From positions 1 to 64,000 of the forward strand of contig DATMBF010000048.1 of NCBI GenBank assembly GCA_035559595.1: a stretch of DNA of 64,000 nt, read 5' to 3'. A model generated the notes under the pieces. It ran no database searches. It was not told where the DNA came from and worked only from the letters and a program-made list of their open reading frames with translations. This stretch comes from DATMBF01 sp035559595. Lineage in GTDB: Bacteria > Bacteroidota > Ignavibacteria > UBA10030. Positions 53,559-61,529 of this stretch are shown in pieces (positions within the stretch are counted from its first letter, which is position 1; every line of letters starts with the position of its first letter). Position numbers and translations under genes: made by a program.

Positions 53559-54240
53559 GATGCATCGCTCCTTTCTCAAGATGAAGTTCGAATGAATCGT
53601 TAAGTCGGTAGATGGTGTCCATGCCGGATTTCAGTGCAGCGAACAGCGCATTGCGCTCAGGCGGATGAACGGTACGCTCCTGCGCTGTGATGAGAATCGA
53701 GATTCCGTTCTCTTTCATCTTCTGGAGGATTTCCAGCATGCGGCGAAGGATTTGCCGGACTTCCCGCAACGGGGCCTGTTCATCGTATAGCGTGTCAAGA
53801 ATACCAAGCACAACAGCGGTTGTGGAGTCAATGGTCGGGAGAAACGAGGGGAGCAGATTCGTGATCGTCTGTTCCATCTGGTAACAGGTGAAGCTGCGGG
53901 AGACAAAGATGCGCTTGAGCAGGTTGTCGGCATTCAGTCGCCGCTGCTGGGCAAAGCGGATGATGGCGTGAGGGTTGAATTGATTACAACCATCTGCCAC
54001 GGCGAGGCGCATCCCTTTGCTCAGTACGTACGATGCAATGTTCATCGAGAGTGGAAAAACGAGCGGATCGCCGTAGAGCAAATAGAGCTTGCCGGGTGGG
54101 GGTGGTGTGGCGAATGATTGTGCGAGGTTATCGGTGTGAATCAGAGGCAGAAGGGCGCCCGGTGGTGCGGGAGATGTACGGAATGCCGGTGCGGGATAGC
54201 GGGGAGAGGTGCTGTGAGTCGGATGATTTGAGCCGGGCAT
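53452..54240 (-). CDS. RecA/Rad51-fold protein with degenerate Walker A (polymerase partner)
   Basis: The 262-residue protein has a Pro/Ser-rich N-terminus (1-48) and a RecA-like core (about 50-220): LYLLYGDPLVFPLS where Walker A should be (no G-K-T/S), VLSKGMRLAVADGCNQFNPH, RIFVSRSFTCYQMEQTI, Walker-B-like AVVLGILDTLYDE (142-154) and a helix then GISILITAQER near 179-188 with a loop-like TAQER. ATP hydrolysis is unlikely. The layout resembles RadA/Rad51 paralogs and ImuA. ATG 54240 lies about 23 bp after the predicted transcription start; its ribosome site is poor. It is the first gene of the cassette. Confidence 0.8.
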   Translation of the reverse strand: MPGSNHPTHSTSPRYPAPAFRTSPAPPGALLPLIHTDNLAQSFATPPPPGKLYLLYGDPLVFPLSMNIASYVLSKGMRLAVADGCNQFNPHAIIRFAQQRRLNADNLLKRIFVSRSFTCYQMEQTITNLLPSFLPTIDSTTAVVLGILDTLYDEQAPLREVRQILRRMLEILQKMKENGISILITAQERTVHPPERNALFAALKSGMDTIYRLNDSFELHLEKGAMHHGKNRTDLHEHHRQRSCQLGQVSSGTSEGGTGDLR

Positions 54241-54269
54241 GGTCGAAGCGACGGGTGAACGTCCTGGAG

Positions 54270-54298
54270 AGGATACGACAATTTTGTCGTCTTGTCAA
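54270..54298 (-). promoter_or_regulatory. Sigma-70-like promoter of the RecA-fold/polymerase cassette
   Basis: On the minus strand TTGACA (54298-54293), a 17-bp spacer and TATCCT (54275-54270) precede the first cassette gene. The -35 is perfect consensus and transcription should start near 54263. The spacer contains a palindromic operator. Confidence 0.72.
54275..54290. promoter_or_regulatory. Palindromic operator 1, inside the promoter spacer
   Basis: ACGACAATTTTGTCGT has perfect 7-bp arms (ACGACAA/TTGTCGT) around TT and lies between the -35 and -10 boxes. Occupancy should block RNA polymerase, as LexA-type repressors do. Confidence 0.65.
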
Positions 54299-54307
54299 GA
54301 GTGAATG

Positions 54308-54319
54308 GACAAAATTGTC
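54308..54319. promoter_or_regulatory. Palindromic operator 2, upstream of the -35 box
   Basis: GACAAAATTGTC repeats the core of operator 1 (same 5-bp arms GACAA/TTGTC, centre AA instead of TT). The centres are 31 bp apart, about three helical turns, so dimers could bind one face cooperatively. Confidence 0.6.
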
Positions 54320-54395
54320 AGAGCTGGAATCTATCGCAGGAGTTGACAACTTTTTCGAGTCTTGTTTTTTACAAGTCGTCAACTTATTGTCTCCT

Positions 54396-54854
54396 TTAGA
54401 TGCCGCGTAACAGGCCGGAGACATGTCTGATCATGAACTCGACGTTCTCATTGGCATTGAGGTAGTTGACAGTGATATGCGGATACTGTTGCCTCCAGAC
54501 GCGGAAGATCTCATCGGCAAACCCTTGGCCGATGGTCTCAATTCCTTTGAAGTCGAGAATAATGGTGTTGAACTTCTCAAGCCCAAAGAGCAGTCGTCGG
54601 GCTTGCGATCGCGAAACGTATGATGTTCCTTCCTGATACAGATCAACCTTTACCTCGGTTTTTCCGAACTCAAATGTTTCTCCCGTATATCGCTCAAAAA
54701 TCTCCTGTAGGTTGCGTTCAGACCGTCGGCTAATGAAAAATTCAATCGTAGTACCTTGCCACAGGCTTGCATTCTTTACGAAGACATCTTCGAGACGGTT
54801 ATCAAAGATGATTTGCTTCCGTGAGCTTTTAATGGAGAGGATGTCAACTCTTTG
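54396..54854 (-). pseudogene. N-terminally truncated HATPase-DUF4325 (STAS-like) protein remnant
   Basis: A 152-codon open frame runs from just after a TGA (54857-54855) to TAA at 54398-54396, but has no ATG, GTG or TTG start before its last 15 codons. The C-terminal half is a clear DUF4325/STAS-like domain: IILDFKGIETIGQGFADEIF, then VWRQQYPHITVNYLNANENV. The first part (ASLWQGTTIEFFISRRSERN) resembles the end of a histidine-kinase-type ATPase domain. Full-length relatives usually have an HTH and complete ATPase in front; both are absent. The gene was probably cut at its 5' side, where the cyclase gene now ends 28 bp away. Confidence 0.7.
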
Positions 54855-54882
54855 TCAACTCTGCCTACGCGGTTACGACGTT

Positions 54883-55665
54883 CTACATGACTGCAACGAT
54901 TCGTACCGGCCCGCCGCTGCCTCCCTTAATTTTTATCGGCAGGGCGATCAGAGTAAAACCGGTTTCGGGGAGTTGATCGAGGTTGGCCACATTCTCGAGT
55001 GCTGGGATGTTGTTTTCGAACAGCGTTACGTGACTCTCGAATCTTGTCGATTGCCCGAAATCGATGCTCGGCGTATCGAGCCCGATCGCTTTAATCCTTC
55101 TGTTCTCAACGATCCATTTGGCGGCCTCGGGATGAAGCCCTGGAAAGTGCAATTTCCTGACGGCCTCCTGTCCGCGTTCATTAGTTCCCATATACTGAAT
55201 GCGATCAGGCCAGTATTTGCCAAAGCCGGTTCGGAGAAGAACAATCGACCCCACCGGAATCTGTCCGTGTTTCATCTCCCAGTTGTGAAAATCTTCAGGC
55301 AAGACCTGATAATCCCTGTCGTTGGCACATTTTCCTGAAACATCAACCACAATCCCCGGTCCCACAAGTTGATCCACGGGAATAGCATCAAGCGTATTCC
55401 GATCTTTAAAGAAATGAATCGGCGCATCGATATGCGTCCCGCCGTGTTCAGGTGAGCAGAAACTGTTCGCGGTGTAGAAAAATCCTGCCGGTGTGATCCC
55501 TTCAAATCCTTTCTTCAACTCAAATCCCTTTTCCGTGGGCCAGTAGATGGTAGTGGAATCGTAGGCGTAGGAGAGATCAACAATCTTCTCGAATGCGAAT
55601 TGTGGTTTTTCTGAGGCACAAGAGAGAATTACAAATGCAGCGAGAAGGGTGGTTAGTGGTTTCAT
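54883..55665 (-). CDS. Cyclase-family (kynurenine-formamidase-like) lipoprotein
   Basis: The 260-residue protein has a lipoprotein signal (lipobox I-L-S-C near 15) and a cyclase domain with the metal motif HGGTHIDAPIHF near 75-86, plus a later GLDTPSIDFGQS and L-F-E-N-N-I-P-A-L-E-N near 190-220. The family includes metal-dependent amide or ester hydrolases such as KynB. An exported, lipid-anchored form is unlikely to act in tryptophan breakdown, and the substrate is unknown. It is the last intact gene of the Act/P-ATPase run, 42 bp after the P-ATPase gene. Confidence 0.87.
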   Translation of the reverse strand: MKPLTTLLAAFVILSCASEKPQFAFEKIVDLSYAYDSTTIYWPTEKGFELKKGFEGITPAGFFYTANSFCSPEHGGTHIDAPIHFFKDRNTLDAIPVDQLVGPGIVVDVSGKCANDRDYQVLPEDFHNWEMKHGQIPVGSIVLLRTGFGKYWPDRIQYMGTNERGQEAVRKLHFPGLHPEAAKWIVENRRIKAIGLDTPSIDFGQSTRFESHVTLFENNIPALENVANLDQLPETGFTLIALPIKIKGGSGGPVRIVAVM

Positions 55666-55707
55666 GGCTCCTCCTTTCAGAACCTTCCAGTAAATGTACG
55701 GGTGAGA

Positions 55708-57786
55708 TCAGGACATTTCAAACGTCGTTGTTCTGAGGCGAGTAGAATTCACAATAATAAAGACACTGCTCATCACCATCGCGGCGGCCGCAATGATGGG
55801 TTGTAGAAGGCCGACGACCGCAAGCGAAATCCCCACCGCATTATACCCAAAGGCCCAAAGGAGATTCCACCGAATCTTCTTAACGACGGCGCGGGAGAAT
55901 TGGATTAAGGAGGGAATCCGGTGTAAATGGTCTCCGATAATGGTCACGTCAGCACTTTCCTTAGCAATGTCTGTTGCGGAAGCAAGCGTTATACCGACAT
56001 CAGCGGCAGCCAGCGAGGGAGCATCATTAATGCCGTCTCCTACCATCACGGTGATTCCCGATTGTTTTGCGGATTCGAGAATATCAAGCTTCTCGTTGGG
56101 CAGCAATGATGCATGAGCCTCTTGGATTCCCACCGATTTGGCAATCTCAGAAGTTGCTGCATGCGAGTCTCCCGAGAGAAGAATTGTTTTGACGTCGAGC
56201 TTGTGTAAATCCTTTACTGTTTGTGCTGCATCGGTTCGCAATGTGTCTTTGACCTCAATTCTCCCCCGAATACATCCCTCCCATCCAATCAGAATCGTGC
56301 CGTTATGTTCTGTTTGGGCCAACCCAAACAAATCAGCGGTTCCTATCTTCACTTCAATCCACTCTCCATTCTTCCGAACCTTTCCGATAATACCTTTTCC
56401 CGGGATAGCCTGTACATCTTTGCTCGCCGGTGGATGAACGTTCCGGCTTCTGGCGAAATCCGCAATGGCTTTTCCAATCGGATGTTCTGAGTGTTGTTCA
56501 AGTGCAGCGGCCCGTTCGAGAAACGTCTTCTCATCGATGTGCGAGTGGAAGGTTTTGACGGTGAGCTTACCATTCGTGATCGTCCCTGTTTTGTCGAATG
56601 CGATCGTTGTTGCGGTTGCCAGTTTTTCGAAAACAGAAGTTGATCGCACGAGAATCCCCTTCTCAGCCACCCGAAAGAGGGCGTTCACTGTAACAAGCGG
56701 GGTTCCGATTCCCAATGCGCAGGGGCAGGAGACGACGAGAACGGATAACGCGTGAAGAAGTGCCGCCTCGAATGAGGAAACAATTGCCCATCCTCCAAAG
56801 GTGAGGATGGAGAGGGAGATGACAAGCGGAATGAAGAGTGCAGAAATTCTGTCTCCAGTCAGTTGACTCTGGGAGCGTGAGTGTTGGGCTTCTTGCACAA
56901 GTCGAACAATATGACCGTGGAGGGTGTCGTGCTCTTCTGCAGTCACGCGCATGGTCACAGCGCCGTCGATATTGACAGTTGCTGCGTAAAGCTCATCGCC
57001 AGCACGTTTTCTTTTTGGCAAAGACTCTCCGGTGAGAACAGATTCATTCACTGATGTGAACCCCTCGTCCAGAATTCCATCCAGTGGAATACGCTCTCCG
57101 GGCAAGATCCTCACGATTGAACCGATCTTCACTTCAGGTGTGGGGATGATCTTTTCTGTTCCGCCCTCAACGACTCTTGCCATCCGAGGCTGGAGCTCAA
57201 GCAATCGCTTGATGGCCTGTGAAGACCGAGTCTTTGCGCTAGCCTCGATGTAGCGTCCAGCAGTGACGAAAACGAGCGTCATTGTCGCGGTGTCGAAGTA
57301 GAATTTCGTTCCTCCCGTCAGTGCTTGATAGGTTGAAAATCCGAATGCCGAGAATGTCCCGAGGGCTATGAGACTGTCCATCGAGAGGCGGCGGGCATGG
57401 ACTTCCTGAATCATGTTCTGAAAAAAAGGACCGCCGGCGATGATCATCACCGGAAGGGACAGAACAAGAATAAGCACGCTCAAGACTTGAATTGCCGCCG
57501 GTTCCATCCCCAGCGTTGCCCATCCCTGATCGTAAACAGCCCAGCTCAGCGCCATCACATTCATGGCGAGGAAAGCTGAAATCCCCAGCCGGAGGAGGAA
57601 GAGATTCGCGTTCCCTTCTCCATTACGCTCGCCAATGAGAGGATGGAGGAACGAGCAACCATAGCAGCAGAAAAGCAGTTTGGAGTTCTCCACTTCGCGA
57701 ATGATCGCGCTCCCCCCGAAGGGAAGGCCGCAATGATCGCAGATGTGCATCGTCGGAGGTGCAGGGGGTTTGATTCGAGAAGCCAT
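55708..57786 (-). CDS. Copper-type P1B ATPase (CopA/CcoI-FixI-like)
   Basis: The 692-residue pump begins with a cysteine-rich segment (CDHCGLPFGG ... FCCYGC, residues 16-42) like that of FixI/CcoI pumps but without the following HMA domain. Eight membrane helices include SCPCALGIGTP (metal-site CPC). Cytosolic motifs are TGESLP, DKTGTITNG (phosphorylated Asp), SEHPIGKAI (HP locus) and GDGINDAPSLAAADVGI. It exports copper, in FixI-type cases to load cytochrome oxidase. Its ATG is 9 bp after actF, supporting a link to respiratory-chain assembly. Confidence 0.92.
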   Translation of the reverse strand: MASRIKPPAPPTMHICDHCGLPFGGSAIIREVENSKLLFCCYGCSFLHPLIGERNGEGNANLFLLRLGISAFLAMNVMALSWAVYDQGWATLGMEPAAIQVLSVLILVLSLPVMIIAGGPFFQNMIQEVHARRLSMDSLIALGTFSAFGFSTYQALTGGTKFYFDTATMTLVFVTAGRYIEASAKTRSSQAIKRLLELQPRMARVVEGGTEKIIPTPEVKIGSIVRILPGERIPLDGILDEGFTSVNESVLTGESLPKRKRAGDELYAATVNIDGAVTMRVTAEEHDTLHGHIVRLVQEAQHSRSQSQLTGDRISALFIPLVISLSILTFGGWAIVSSFEAALLHALSVLVVSCPCALGIGTPLVTVNALFRVAEKGILVRSTSVFEKLATATTIAFDKTGTITNGKLTVKTFHSHIDEKTFLERAAALEQHSEHPIGKAIADFARSRNVHPPASKDVQAIPGKGIIGKVRKNGEWIEVKIGTADLFGLAQTEHNGTILIGWEGCIRGRIEVKDTLRTDAAQTVKDLHKLDVKTILLSGDSHAATSEIAKSVGIQEAHASLLPNEKLDILESAKQSGITVMVGDGINDAPSLAAADVGITLASATDIAKESADVTIIGDHLHRIPSLIQFSRAVVKKIRWNLLWAFGYNAVGISLAVVGLLQPIIAAAAMVMSSVFIIVNSTRLRTTTFEMS

Positions 57787-57795
57787 CGGAGGAAG

Positions 57796-59037
57796 TTAGT
57801 TTGACTTCGAGGCAGAAGCGAGCGGAACTAGTCTTGCGTAGGCCAGCCAGCAGAGTCCAACCGTGCCGAGAAAACCCAGCGTAATGCCAAGTTCCAGCAG
57901 GCCCAGCGGTATCCTCTGTTCATGCCAGACAGACGGCGCGATTTCAACGAACTGGTAGAGCCAGTTGGCAATGAGGATGATCGATGCAACCACAAAGAGG
58001 GACCGCATGTGTTCCTTCACAGCGCGACTCAGAAAAGCGGCAATCGGAAAGAGGTAGAGGAAGACGATGACGCTCCACTGAAAGTACGGCCAGGGTTCGT
58101 GGGTGAACCGGAGGATAAGCCGCTCGATTTCTTCGCCGAGATTCCCATACCAGATTGTTAGATATTGTCCCCAGTAAAACCCGCCACACAACATGCAGAG
58201 TCCCATTAAGAGCCGGCTAACGTCGTAGAACTGACCCGTCGAGACATGGTCCGAAAGTCTAAAGTATCTTCTTGCCAGTATGGCAGCAATGATTGTTGCG
58301 GCTGCCCCTGCATCGAAGGCATGAACCATATACAGCCAGCCATAGAGCGTGCTATACCAATGAGGGTCAAGCGACATCACGACATCGAAGCCCATGAAAG
58401 TGTAGATTACCCCGAACGTCACGAGAATGCTGGGGAGAAGCTTTGTGAGTTTCGAGTTTTGGGTTTCGAGTTCCGAGTTGTATTCCCGCCAATTCTTTGT
58501 GAGGCGATTGATCCATGACGACGAAGGGAGAAGCCCTTTTTCCCTCAACAGCCCCACTTCCGGTCGTATGCTGATGGAAACATAGCGGAGACTAAGGAGT
58601 GAGAGCAAAAGGTAATAGAATGTAACGCGTGCAAAGAAGAACGGCTCATTGAGCCATGCTGCCTTTGCCTCGATGGGTTCGGTGATCCAAGGCCAGAGGT
58701 ATTCTCGTCCAAGATAGGATAACAGAAACAATGGGACAGTCAGCGGAAGGAAAAAGACGAAACCCTCGGCAACTCTTCGAATCGTGTCACCCCAGCTTCC
58801 GTTGGTTAATCGGTACGCGGCGGAGAGGATGACAGCCCCTTGTGCCAAGCCGCTCCAAAAAACGAAATTGGTGAGGTAGGAAACCCAGACGCGTCGGGAC
58901 TCGATACCGATGATTCCAGCAAGAAGCGATGCGACGCCAAGGAGCACGAAGATCCAGAAGACGCGAACGGCCTGCCGGGGAAGTTCGACGGGCGGCGGCA
59001 CGAAGGATGGCTGTATGTTTCGTGAAAGTGGTTTCAT
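57796..59037 (-). CDS. actF: Alternative complex III subunit ActF
   Basis: The 413-residue integral membrane protein has about ten helices in the pattern of ActF, the second NrfD-like core subunit of alternative complex III. Typical segments are VWVSYLTNFVFWSGLAQGAV near the start, YLGREYLWPWITEP, FMGFDVVMSLDPHWYSTLYG and WSVIVFLYLFPIAAFLSRAVK. ATG 59037 overlaps the fused ActDE stop as ATGA, which fixes the start; the frame stays open to 59079. ActF lies in the quinol-oxidising membrane module. Confidence 0.92.
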   Translation of the reverse strand: MKPLSRNIQPSFVPPPVELPRQAVRVFWIFVLLGVASLLAGIIGIESRRVWVSYLTNFVFWSGLAQGAVILSAAYRLTNGSWGDTIRRVAEGFVFFLPLTVPLFLLSYLGREYLWPWITEPIEAKAAWLNEPFFFARVTFYYLLLSLLSLRYVSISIRPEVGLLREKGLLPSSSWINRLTKNWREYNSELETQNSKLTKLLPSILVTFGVIYTFMGFDVVMSLDPHWYSTLYGWLYMVHAFDAGAAATIIAAILARRYFRLSDHVSTGQFYDVSRLLMGLCMLCGGFYWGQYLTIWYGNLGEEIERLILRFTHEPWPYFQWSVIVFLYLFPIAAFLSRAVKEHMRSLFVVASIILIANWLYQFVEIAPSVWHEQRIPLGLLELGITLGFLGTVGLCWLAYARLVPLASASKSN

Positions 59038-60092
59038 TGCAACCGCTGCAAAGTTCTCAGGTGCTGAACGATCAACCATCGCTCGCGGGATTTCACTCCT
59101 TCATAATACGGCGGCATGATGAGGTGACCGTGGCGCATCACGTAATAGAGGTAACCATCCGGTGCTCGACGATACCTGGGAAGTGTAAGATCGGGTGGGG
59201 TCTGAAATTTTGCTGCAACCGGACCATCCCCCTTTGCGCCGAGTCCATGGCACGGCAAGCAATAGGTCTCGTAAAGGACCTTCGCGGTGTCCGCGTTTCT
59301 TGAAGACAGTCTTACCGGATTCACCAATCGGACTGCCGTTAGCGAATCCTTGATCGGAAGCTCATAACCGCTTACCGGTACTGTGCCTTTTACGGGCGGG
59401 CGAGGGTCTTCCTGCTTCTTGAATGAGGGCTGCTCATGCATGTCGGTACGATAGCGGTAATTCCCGATCTCGCCGTTGTCGTTGGTGCATGAGGCGAGTG
59501 TAATGGTGGAAACAAAAACTCCCACGAAGAACAAAAGTACATGTGACGTTACGACATTGACGGAGTGACGGTGCGTCGGCGCGAACTTTCTCACATCGAT
59601 TGCACCTGTCTTCTTCAACACCCTTGCCCACTTCTTCAGCGACTCCTCATCTCCAAACACTTGAATGCCGTAATGATCGCTCGAAAGCCGCTCGTCGTAG
59701 TTTGGGGTGAGCCGAAGCTGGGGGAGTCTTGCGTTGAGCAAGAATCCCATCATCGTCGCCAGCGCACCGAAAAGGATCGTAAGAATGTAGGCTAAGACGC
59801 CGAAAGGTGGTATGGAGATAATCGGTTTTCCCCCCACAATGAGCGGATAATGCATTGCCGAACCGATGGTAAGTGCCCACCCGGTGAGGAAGCCGGTGAG
59901 TCCGCCGATAAGCGTAAAGACGCGGACGGGACTCCTCGGCCGATGCAATGCATGCTCGATATCATGATGCGGCACCGGGGAATAGACGAGGAAGTTCTCG
60001 TAGCCAGATCGCTTCAACTCATGAATGCCCTTAAGCAGCAAATCCTGAGCGGAGAAGACCGCAAGGATATTTGGTCCCTTGTATTTTCTCAT
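59034..60092 (-). CDS. Fused ActD-ActE: DUF3341 membrane protein plus mono-haem cytochrome c
   Basis: The 352-residue protein joins two subunits that are normally separate. Residues 1-175 are ActD (DUF3341): ILAVFSAQDLLLKGIHELKR, HALHRPRSPVRVFTLIGGLTG and two membrane helices. Residues 180-202 are a hydrophobic stretch ending T-L-A-S-C, which looks like the old lipoprotein signal of ActE. Residues 210-352 are ActE, with CLPCH (haem, C278/C281/H282) and Met in LIMPPYY (M326) as sixth ligand. There is no internal frameshift. The protein should keep both roles, anchoring and electron output from the complex. Confidence 0.9.
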   Translation of the reverse strand: MRKYKGPNILAVFSAQDLLLKGIHELKRSGYENFLVYSPVPHHDIEHALHRPRSPVRVFTLIGGLTGFLTGWALTIGSAMHYPLIVGGKPIISIPPFGVLAYILTILFGALATMMGFLLNARLPQLRLTPNYDERLSSDHYGIQVFGDEESLKKWARVLKKTGAIDVRKFAPTHRHSVNVVTSHVLLFFVGVFVSTITLASCTNDNGEIGNYRYRTDMHEQPSFKKQEDPRPPVKGTVPVSGYELPIKDSLTAVRLVNPVRLSSRNADTAKVLYETYCLPCHGLGAKGDGPVAAKFQTPPDLTLPRYRRAPDGYLYYVMRHGHLIMPPYYEGVKSRERWLIVQHLRTLQRLQ

Positions 60093-60114
60093 GACAGTTA
60101 TGGTTTCTGATCCT

Positions 60115-61452
60115 TCATCGTCGCCCTCCGACTCTCTCTCCGCCGCTTATCGGAGGATCCAATTGCTCCTTCACTTCCCACATCGAAACCACCGGGAGTG
60201 TCTTTGCGAAAATTAAGAAGAGGAAGAAAAACCAGGAAAAACTTCCTACGACGATTCCAGCCTCCGTAAAGGTCAGATCAGGCAACCCCCACATGAACGG
60301 TATATATTCGTGTGCCAGCGAGGTCGTAATAATCACGAGCCGCTCGAAGAACATCCCTATCGTCACGGCAATTGAGACGAGCACGAGTGCAAGTGTGCTC
60401 CTCCGGAGCCGCTTGAACCAGAAGAGTTGCGGAATTGCCAGATTGCAGAGGAAGAGTGACCAGAATGCCCACCAGTAATCACCGAATGCGCGGTAGAGGA
60501 AGATCGCCTGCTCCCATGGATTGTGACTGTACCACGCGATGAAGAGCTCGATGACATACGCGAACCCAACGACCGTCGATGTAAACAAAAGAAACTTGGC
60601 CAGACTTTCGAGGTGATGGTCGGTGATGTATTCGTGTAATCGGAACGCATTCCGCATGGGGATAAGGATAAGGATCACCATGGCGAGTCCGGAATGAATT
60701 GCGCCTGCCACAAAGTACGGGGCGAAGATCGTTGTGTGCCAGCCCGGAACGATGCTCATGGCGAAATCCCATGAGACGATACTATGCACGGAAATAACAA
60801 GCGGCGTTGCAAGAGCCGCGAGAAAGACATAGGCTTGGGTGTAATGTTTCCATTGTTGATCGGTTCCTTGCCAGCCTTGCGCGAGGAAGCCGTAGAGTTT
60901 CTTGCGCCAGCCTTTGGCCTTGTCTCTGACGATGGCAACATCCGGCACCATGCCGGTTAAAAAGAAAATCGAGCTGACGGTGAGATAGGTGGTAATGGCA
61001 AAAACGTCCCACACAAGCGGTGATCGGAAATTGGGGAAGAGTCCTCCCATCTGCGGATAGGGGAGCGTCCAGTAAAACACCCACACGCGGCCCATATGGA
61101 GAAGCGGAAAGAGTCCGGCCGTGGCAAGGCCAAACACCGTGACGGCTTCTGCGCTCCGATACACGGCGGCCCTCCATTTCACGCGAAACAAGAAGAGGAT
61201 AGCCGAGATAAGCGTGCCGGAGTGAGCAATACCCACCCAGAAGACAAAGGTGGTGATATACAGGTACCAACCGACGGGATTGTTCTTTCCTGCAACGCCA
61301 ATACCGGTGAGAATCTGATGCAGCCACGAACCAGCCCCCCACGCAACACCGAGGCCAAGGAGAGTCAGAGCAACATAGTACCACTTCTTCGGCCTGTTCA
61401 GCGTCTGCGTGAGGTCGAGATCGGTTTTGGTATATGAGAGGTTGAAAGACAT
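60115..61452 (-). CDS. actC: Alternative complex III subunit ActC (NrfD-like)
   Basis: The 445-residue NrfD/PsrC-type protein has ten membrane helices: WYYVALTLLGLGVAWGAGSW, WYLYITTFVFWVGIAHSGTL, YWTLPYPQMGGLFPNFRSPL and HSIVSWDFAMSIVPGWHTTI. It is the quinol-site membrane subunit of alternative complex III. ATG 61452 is supported by the normal N-terminus; the frame is open to 61533, overlapping the SulP gene by only 4 bp. The genes for ActA (multihaem cytochrome) and ActB (molybdopterin-like/Fe-S), which usually precede actC, are not present here. Confidence 0.92.
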   Translation of the reverse strand: MSFNLSYTKTDLDLTQTLNRPKKWYYVALTLLGLGVAWGAGSWLHQILTGIGVAGKNNPVGWYLYITTFVFWVGIAHSGTLISAILFLFRVKWRAAVYRSAEAVTVFGLATAGLFPLLHMGRVWVFYWTLPYPQMGGLFPNFRSPLVWDVFAITTYLTVSSIFFLTGMVPDVAIVRDKAKGWRKKLYGFLAQGWQGTDQQWKHYTQAYVFLAALATPLVISVHSIVSWDFAMSIVPGWHTTIFAPYFVAGAIHSGLAMVILILIPMRNAFRLHEYITDHHLESLAKFLLFTSTVVGFAYVIELFIAWYSHNPWEQAIFLYRAFGDYWWAFWSLFLCNLAIPQLFWFKRLRRSTLALVLVSIAVTIGMFFERLVIITTSLAHEYIPFMWGLPDLTFTEAGIVVGSFSWFFFLFLIFAKTLPVVSMWEVKEQLDPPISGGERVGGRR

Positions 61453-61529
61453 CTGCTCTTTCTGGTGGATCAGATCGTTATTTGTGATGTATCGATGCGT
61501 CTCTGATGGGTGTAACGGCGAAACGCTTC

